From contig OY754336.1 of the NCBI GenBank assembly GCA_963573305.1, positions 18,078,699 through 18,142,698 on the forward strand: a DNA stretch of 64,000 nucleotides, given 5' to 3'. The position numbers were made by a program, and so were the translations under genes. Positions 58,655 through 64,000 of the stretch are shown one piece after another. The DNA comes from Pyrrhosoma nymphula. Lineage: Eukaryota; Arthropoda; Insecta; Odonata; Coenagrionidae. The notes beneath the pieces were generated by a model that worked only from the letters and a program-made list of their open reading frames with translations, did not search any database and had not been told where the DNA came from. Numbering within the stretch: position 1 is the stretch's first letter; each line of letters starts with the position of its first letter.

Positions 58655-59560
58655 AACCTGAGACGAGGAGAATTAGATAGCGAAATAGAGAAAGCATTGA
58701 CGGATATGGAGTCCAGAAATAAAGTGAAACACGCAGATTTACTTAAGGACCCGGCAAAAAGCCACATCAAGATTCCCGACTTATTCGTAAAATCAGAGGG
58801 AGGAAATTTCGCCGCAGGACTTTTGAAAAGTAGTTTTGAGCCTGATTCCGAAGGGGATAAAAACAGGTTTGCGAAGTCTAACTGACAAAAAGTCTTATTA
58901 AGAAAAGTTTGAACAAAGAATTATTAATAGAAGGCTAGATAAGAGAACGGACGATTATCTATGTGAATATACGTTTGGGAAAACAAGAGGAATGATACCA
59001 CAGGGTTAATGAGAACAGTAGTGGAGAGGAATATCGAGTACAATCACGATATGCTCGCTTGTTTTGTTGACTTCGAGAAGGTGTACATTAGGATAAGCTA
59101 ATGATGGTACTGATAAATATAGGAGTTTGAGTGGAGGGATAGGCGACTGATAAGAAACCTATACACGGCCCAGACGGCGCAGTTAAGGATAGCCGATAGA
59201 GAATCCGAGAGAGCAGTGAGGGAAGCGACAGTCCCGACCTCTTCAACAAACATGCAGATCGCAGAGGACATGGTATAAGAGGCATGGTTGAGTTTGAGAA
59301 AGGAATTTAAACAGAATAACTAATAGAGGAGAGTAAGCAGTGGATGACCATGCTGAGGGTAGCCACACTGCTCAAGCAATGCAGTCGTCAATGAACACCC
59401 TCCAGAATAAATGCAGCATATATCGAATAAAGATAACAATCGAAACAATTAAAAGACAATTTTAATTAGATCTTCCAATGCGCACAAATTAAAACTACAC
59501 ATAACAATGGGAGACGTGAAATGGGTAGATACTACTATCGAGTACTATTGATATATTACA
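58655..59560 (+). pseudogene. RTE-like reverse transcriptase, central catalytic part, decayed
   Basis: Across shifting frames the plus strand reads LDSEIEKALTDMES (finger region), EKFEQRIINRRLDKR, then CEYTFGKTRG for the usual Q-x-G-F-R-K-G-R-G-T. Next come MLACFVDFEKVYIRI (standing for F-I-D-F-E-K-A-F-D-x-V) and RRLIRNLYTAQTAQLRI, and then V-D-D-H-A-E-G at 59340-59360, the remains of the catalytic F-A-D-D. Stops and frameshifts separate the blocks. Block order is that of a non-LTR reverse transcriptase. It complements the C-terminal remnants at 43987 and 56935 and probably comes from the same family. It is not functional. Confidence 0.75.
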
Positions 59561-60082
59561 TTATTTTCGTGACCTTTAACTCGTTAATTTATAGCTTGTT
59601 TTCGCGTATAAAGGTTAGCAATCACAGTCTAAAAACCGATGTAAATGGTTTAGCGATGGTTTAGCAACCGATGTAAATACAGTAACTACGAGTTAGATAC
59701 ACGTTAGCGACAGAAATATGAACCGGAGTGGGACGTTGCTTATTCAAATTAAATAGATAGATAGATAAACGTCTTAATTGGGGCGAGATTGATACTTTAA
59801 AAGTCCCTTCTTCCATCTAACCCCTAAAGTAGTGACCGCGTGGAATATCGGGACCGGAATCAACTTCGTAGCGTCAGTCGCTAATGTCGTCGATACATGG
59901 AGTGTCGCTACGTCACTAATAAACACCAGAATTGACCCATGCGAAAGCTCTTAGTGCCCAGACCGTGCTTCCACTTACTTGGTGACCCTTCAGGCCCATT
60001 CCTCCTCGTTTATTTACTTAACTAACCGGAGGAACTCGCAGCAAGGAGGAGGGGGCGCTTCAACTATGGGACTTCAACTTGC
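59561..60082. other. No recognised feature
   Basis: Contains a short (GATA)n run near 59755-59768 and a local duplication of ACCGATGTAAAT with GGTTTAGC at about 59635-59685. Confidence 0.5.
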
Positions 60083-60156
60083 CGGCTTCGGTGTCGCCGT
60101 GGTAAGTTCATTCGTTGCTAACCTGACGTCGCGGGTTTTCAATCCGCCCGGGTGGT
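60083..60156 (+). repeat. tRNA-Ser-like SINE head, second copy
   Basis: GGCTTCGGTGTCGCCGTGGT is followed by TTGCTAACCTGACG with the same GCTAA anticodon-like stretch, and by GTCGCGGGTTTTCAATCCGC. It matches the head of the minus-strand SINE at 12206-12388. The T-loop carries one extra T, which would spoil the fold of a true tRNA. The expected SINE body is not clearly present. Confidence 0.6.
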
Positions 60157-61503
60157 ATTGCATCGTATAGAGCTTGGTTGAATAAGTTTGAATAACAATA
60201 TTAAATTGTCCATAATTGGTGATAGCTGGAAACATTTACAACTCTCTCTATTGATTAGGTACAATCGTTTGTATCTCCTCAGAGGATGACGGTGCTGAAG
60301 TTATTCAGCTTTAAAACAAAAGACAATTTTAGTTGGCACTCTAGCGAGCAGCAAGATCTGACAACTCCGGAACTGAACACGCCGACGAGGTTGATTATGA
60401 AACTGTCGTTCCCTAAATGGACCCACGCGGTAACTAGCCTAATGAATAAACGATTTCCGACACAATCAACTCGAATGTTGACCATCTCATTAAAAATAGA
60501 GGCACAAAATGATCATACCTCCTCACAATATAATAATAATTATTCTGCATCCGGCTTCACACGAAGGGTGGACAAACATGCATAAGTAGGTACTTCAAGC
60601 CATCATCCGACGGAATTCACTCGTAAGTCGTTGGAAGGATTCGCACTCGAGGCGGGCGCCGATATCTTCGTCGACCTCGATCGTCTAGTGCACGTCAATT
60701 TTCTAGGCAATCATTTCACATGCATAAAAACTTATGATTACACTACAAATTTAACGTCCTTGGATATGATTAAGAAATCTATCAAACGGGTGGACGACAC
60801 CGCGGGGTCGCCGCCACAGTGGTCTGGGGAGCCCGTTTTCCCGGTCAAAAGTCGATTTTCCGAACTTGTTCAAATGACACAAAAATTATTACACAAAGGA
60901 AGATGAAAGATCAATCCATAACACATAGAATTTTTTTTTCTCGATAAAACATTTATTTTCCAAAATAGAGACCTAAATTTGAGGGAAATTTGTCTTGACG
61001 CAATTTTTGAAAATTTCGCGACTTTTTTCTCCATCTGTAAAAAGAGTTAACGCCTCATTTAATGCATTTTATGTGTTTCAATAGCACCTTTATTCCATCC
61101 TCTTCGATATTTTCCTTTTAGTTAGCCTACAAGGTCTTTAAAACCGTTGGGACAGCGTTTCAAAGAGACAAGGACGGAAAATCTGTTAGTGTGTGCAAAT
61201 TTGGCTGTACAAAAAAACCATTCTCTTCCACCGTATTGAGTTATGCCAGAGCAGAAAGAAAAGTAACTCTATTATGTTATTTTGTAAAAACCATCTGCCT
61301 TTAGTTGCCGTTTTGCTAATAGCTCGCCGAAATGTGTTACTTTGTCGCCTGGCTTCCGGAGCGCCATCTCACGGACAGGCGACAAGTTTGCTGATATAGA
61401 GGAGCGGGCGGTCATTGTTTCACCGAGCTATCTATGTTGAAGTGCAGTGCTCTTTTCATTGCTCATTGACAGTGATATATCTTGGATTTAAAATTCTCTT
61501 GCA
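60157..61503. other. No firm feature; upstream region of the candidate exon
   Basis: Two plus-strand frames (60286-60585 and 60631-60906) have balanced composition but no recognised domain. An 8-bp inverted repeat, GTCGCCTG at 61345-61352 and CAGGCGAC at 61375-61382, flanks a GCGCCATCT stretch about 130 bp before the candidate exon's ATG. Confidence 0.35.
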
Positions 61504-61598
61504 ATGCCAACTGTGAGGGAATACTTTCACGTTTTACGTGAGAAATGGGATGCTAAGAATATCTCGCGTTGTCAGCATTTATATGATTACATGATAAG
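61504..61598 (+). CDS. Candidate first coding exon, unknown gene
   Basis: An ATG at 61504 opens a frame that starts MPTVREYFHVLREKWDAKN and ends ...QHLYDYMI. It meets a near-consensus splice donor AAG|GTGAGT with GT at 61599-61600. The exon would be 95 nt, leaving phase 2. Upstream sequence changes from GC-richer DNA with CpGs to a T-rich leader, which could fit a 5' untranslated region. I do not recognise the peptide; its amphipathic, charged composition looks protein-like but is too short to judge. It could equally be the start of a transposon gene or chance. No downstream exon could be identified within the window. Confidence 0.3.
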
Positions 61599-61704
61599 GT
61601 GAGTTCCCTTGAACATAATGGGATATTCTATTGAGTGATACTATCAATGCAATTATGGCTCTTTGGAATGCCTCTCTAATTTGGCTGATTTACTGAAAGG
61701 ATCT

Positions 61705-61747
61705 GTCCGGATTTGCCCGGCGCGCCGGCGCGGCGGGCAGATCCGGA
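61705..61747. repeat. GC-rich palindrome in the putative first intron
   Basis: GTCCGGATTTGCCCGGCGCG (61705-61724) pairs with a right arm ending GGGCAGATCCGGAC at 61747. The fold is a hairpin of about 20 bp with two or three mismatches, standing out sharply from the AT-rich surroundings. Purpose unknown. Confidence 0.7.
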
Positions 61748-63374
61748 CTGGGCATCACGATCGAAAAACCGATTTTATTTTCGGCGTCGCACACGGTCGC
61801 AGATGATTTCTTCGGATTCACTCAATAAAATCTTCGTTGTTATCATGATTTAAGTATCTTAGTGTCAGTCGATGACCATTTTTTATATTACTACATAGAG
61901 CCAAATAAATGACGAAAAACAGGGCCCGCCATTTTGTCATGTATCGATGAAAAATATTACAAATTTACTAAAAAAATTAAGCAAATCAAGTTATATTTTA
62001 TGAAAAAGAACTGTTATACCAAAGTATTTTAGTTTGATTCCACAGCTTCACTAAAAAGAAGCTTCAGCATAAGCTTCAATTCAGTGATTTTCGAGAAAAA
62101 ATTAATGCGGGCGATTTTTGCGAAATTTGTCCAAATTTGAGCCCATGTAAGAATTGTGACGAATGCCTTGCAATATCACATGCAACGACCTATGGAGAAT
62201 TACTGTGCAAAGTTTAAACTTCCGGCCTAAAAAAAACAATTTTTTTCGTTTAGGCCAACTTTTTTAGATTTCAGCCCATTGTGCGCCGTGGGCATGGGTC
62301 GTCTTCCTTTACCTCTTGCCTAAAAATCGTTCCCTACACAACTGAATCAACTCGCGGTGAGAAGCAATACGGTTCGAATACAAACAAATCTAAAAGAACA
62401 AATAATATCGATAAATTCAATCGAAGTACATAATAAACGAGTAAGATCCATAAGATGATGTTTACAGCTGACACCTAGGAATCATGTACTGAGATTCCCC
62501 ATCTGCACACATTAGGAAATGTTCAGATGCGGAACAGCGCGAGCAAGGTGACACAAGTAATCGCCAGAGGGAACAGCAACATTACACATAGCGCAAATGT
62601 GAGAAGTAATTAAACGTGAGGTAAATGTGATCACACCAAGGCATAAAGCCAGGTACTTCCACTGTAAGGTCACTCAGTCACTCTATGAGTTATTTATGAC
62701 TGAAGGGAAGAATTTACCGACGAATTACTCAGAATACTAGTCAATCTACTGCGAAACCCAGGCAAGCCACAATAAAATGATGGACTAGCCGACGGACTAA
62801 ACGATAACGATCAGAGTTCTACTTTAGGTAAGGGGACGCACGACGAGCCGCGGTCACCATAATCAGACCACTAGAGTTGCATAATGACCATAGACATTGG
62901 GAGCACTTAAAAAGCAATTATCCCTTACCTCTATGCACAATATTCGGAAGTTGCGGTCATTAGAGATATACCATTGGAAGCACCTTGATTCAAGATTTTA
63001 AAAATCACAAATGTGACGCGATCCAAAAAAAAGGTAGAAGGAATCTCATTTGTCGCGCCTTGTAGCGCAACGGTGGACATCCCAGAAGCACAGTATCTGA
63101 GTAATTACAAAAAATGCAAGAACTATTGCCACGACCACACTATATAAGGGCAGTAAAATAAAAACTAAAGGGTCAATTGCAGTCCTCTGCCCTACTTTTT
63201 ACCACCCTTCTTTAACTATAAAAAAAAACTTCCATTAGGATCACGCAGGTCGGTTTCCTGAGAATGGGGTCGGTTTCCTATACATAGGTATATAGGAAAT
63301 TATTCATTTACGGGCTACTCTTGGGGATGTTTGATTCATATAAACCCCCCGCCGATTCCAGTGTGTCTTTAGTA
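61748..63374. other. AT-rich DNA with no recognised feature
   Basis: No exon that could follow the candidate first exon could be defended. No tRNA-like or long inverted repeat was noticed before 63375. Confidence 0.4.
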
Positions 63375-63446
63375 GACTAGATATCTTAGTGGTCAGAGCA
63401 TCCGGCGCGACATCGGAAGGTCCGTGGTTCAATTCCCGGTCTAGTC
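63375..63446 (+). repeat. Near-complete tRNA cloverleaf (tRNA-derived SINE head)
   Basis: The 72 bases fold like a tRNA. The 7-bp acceptor GACTAGA/TCTAGTC is perfect. The D-arm has AGTGGTCAG and a T8-A9 start of the A box. A 5-bp anticodon stem TCCGG/TCGGA encloses a 7-base loop with CGA at the anticodon position. The variable loop has 5 bases and the T-loop TTCAATT is correct. Against a functional tRNA: base 33 is G instead of the near-universal T, and two of five T-stem pairs are mismatched. A T6 Pol III terminator begins five bases after the acceptor stem (63451-63456). It could be a decayed tRNA or a SINE head. Confidence 0.7.
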
Positions 63447-63605
63447 GAACTTTTTTCACTTGGAATCGGCCATCATTCCATCTTCACATCACCATTGTGT
63501 TATCACATTTTATGTGTTTCCTATCCTCTTTCTTTCAACACCTGTTTGAACGAAATATTTATTATTTACGCCTGTGAGCGGTTTGAGTGAATGAATGAAT
63601 ATATA
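63447..63605 (+). mobile_element. Probable SINE body and (TGAA)n tail
   Basis: About 140 bp of body follows the tRNA-like head and ends in GAGTGAATGAATGAAT (63587-63602), a short tandem tail of the kind found at SINE 3' ends. Head plus body would be about 230 bp. Confidence 0.5.
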
Positions 63606-63712
63606 TAGGTATATATACACAAAACGAAAATTTCGCCAATAAGCCACAACAATAAAAACACTTGACAGGGGGTGGGGAAAGAAAAGTAAAAAGAGAGAAG
63701 ACTTACAGGGAC

Positions 63713-63739
63713 GTTTCGGGCATGTAGGCCCTTCTTCAG
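63713..63739 (-). repeat. Hammerhead-core-like motif
   Basis: The minus strand reads CTGAAGA-A-GGGC-CTACAT-GCCC-GAAAC, a CUGANGA / 4-bp hairpin / GAAAC arrangement with the same single extra base before the stem as at 29199-29225. A T-rich segment (CTTCTCTCTTTTTACTTTTC) follows on the same strand. No GUH cleavage site with a pairing stem I was found. Confidence 0.55.
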
Positions 63740-63866
63740 CTATAGAAAAAGTGAAGTATATTTTTAATTATATATAGTCAATCGATGAAAAAACACTTAT
63801 GGTGAAAATAACTAAATAAATATATATATATAAATAATTAATATTATATACATATATATATATATA

Positions 63867-64000
63867 CGAGGGTGAGGTGAAAAGTTCTCGGCCTTACACA
63901 GAGATGGCGTAAGTATCAATGAAATTTTGGTTTTGTTATATTCGAACACGTTTCCCAACAATGTAATTCAAATTTCAAGTTGAGCTGCCACATTGTATTG
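63867..64000 (+). mobile_element. Mariner-type element terminus, cut by window edge
   Basis: After a TA-rich microsatellite the sequence CGAGGGTGAGGTGAAAAGTT with CTCGGCCT begins directly after a TA dinucleotide (63865-63866), the usual mariner target. I recall mariner terminal repeats of this form (CGAGGGT..., followed by AAAAGTT...). The rest of the element would lie beyond base 64000, so neither transposase nor the second terminus can be checked here. Confidence 0.5.

Noticed and set aside
60286..60906. Two adjacent plus-strand frames of 91-99 codons as exons of a host gene
   Set aside because: Balanced amino-acid composition but no recognised domain, no convincing acceptor/donor pairing and no neighbour support.

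Overview
This window looks like intergenic or intronic DNA from a large, repeat-rich animal genome, most likely an arthropod. That reading rests on four points. There are no dense long ORFs or operon-like arrays. There are decayed non-LTR retrotransposons, a piggyBac fragment, a probable Ty3/gypsy LTR end and a mariner-type terminus. There are many tRNA-derived (SINE-like) repeats. Several repeat motifs resemble ones I recall from arthropod genomes. The species cannot be fixed from the sequence. I found no convincing complete host protein-coding gene. The longest open frames are either transposon remnants or artefacts of GC-rich, purine/pyrimidine-biased tracts.

Layout. 0-2.4 kb: a piggyBac transposase fragment (minus strand) beside an inverted pair of ~105-bp repeats. 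2.7-3.5 kb: a long polypurine tract. 5.1-6.1 kb: a ~980-bp foldback element holding a tRNA-like sequence and a second, nested foldback. 7.6-7.8 kb: a 186-bp palindromic element. 12.2-12.4 kb: a tRNA-Ser-like SINE. 13.9-14.3 kb: the C-terminus and 3' end of a LINE. 16.66-17.5 kb: a 253-bp LTR with a tRNA-Leu-type primer-binding site and some internal sequence. 17.6-18.0 kb: a composite tRNA-like repeat whose second copy lies inverted at 45.5-45.8 kb. 21.4, 26.4, 36.7 and 45.9 kb: four copies of a SINE-like family sharing one conserved core. 29.1-29.7 kb: a foldback with a hammerhead-core-like motif, next to a diverged tandem pair. 44, 57 and 59 kb: three fragments of one reverse-transcriptase family. 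49.3-49.9 kb: a clear CR1/L2/jockey-like LINE relic that reads through several stops in one frame. 52.7-54.2 kb: a 1.55-kb element with 14-bp terminal inverted repeats. 61.5 kb: a possible first coding exon with a good splice donor. 63.4 kb: a nearly complete tRNA cloverleaf heading a SINE. The right edge is cut inside a mariner-like element.

Between these lie AT-rich stretches with nothing recognisable. They alternate with GC/CpG-rich islands, often strongly purine- or pyrimidine-biased, that produce many spurious ORFs. The island at ~20.9-21.45 kb is the best CpG-island-like candidate for a host regulatory region, but no gene could be attached to it. All protein family calls come from reading the translations by eye; no database search was possible.
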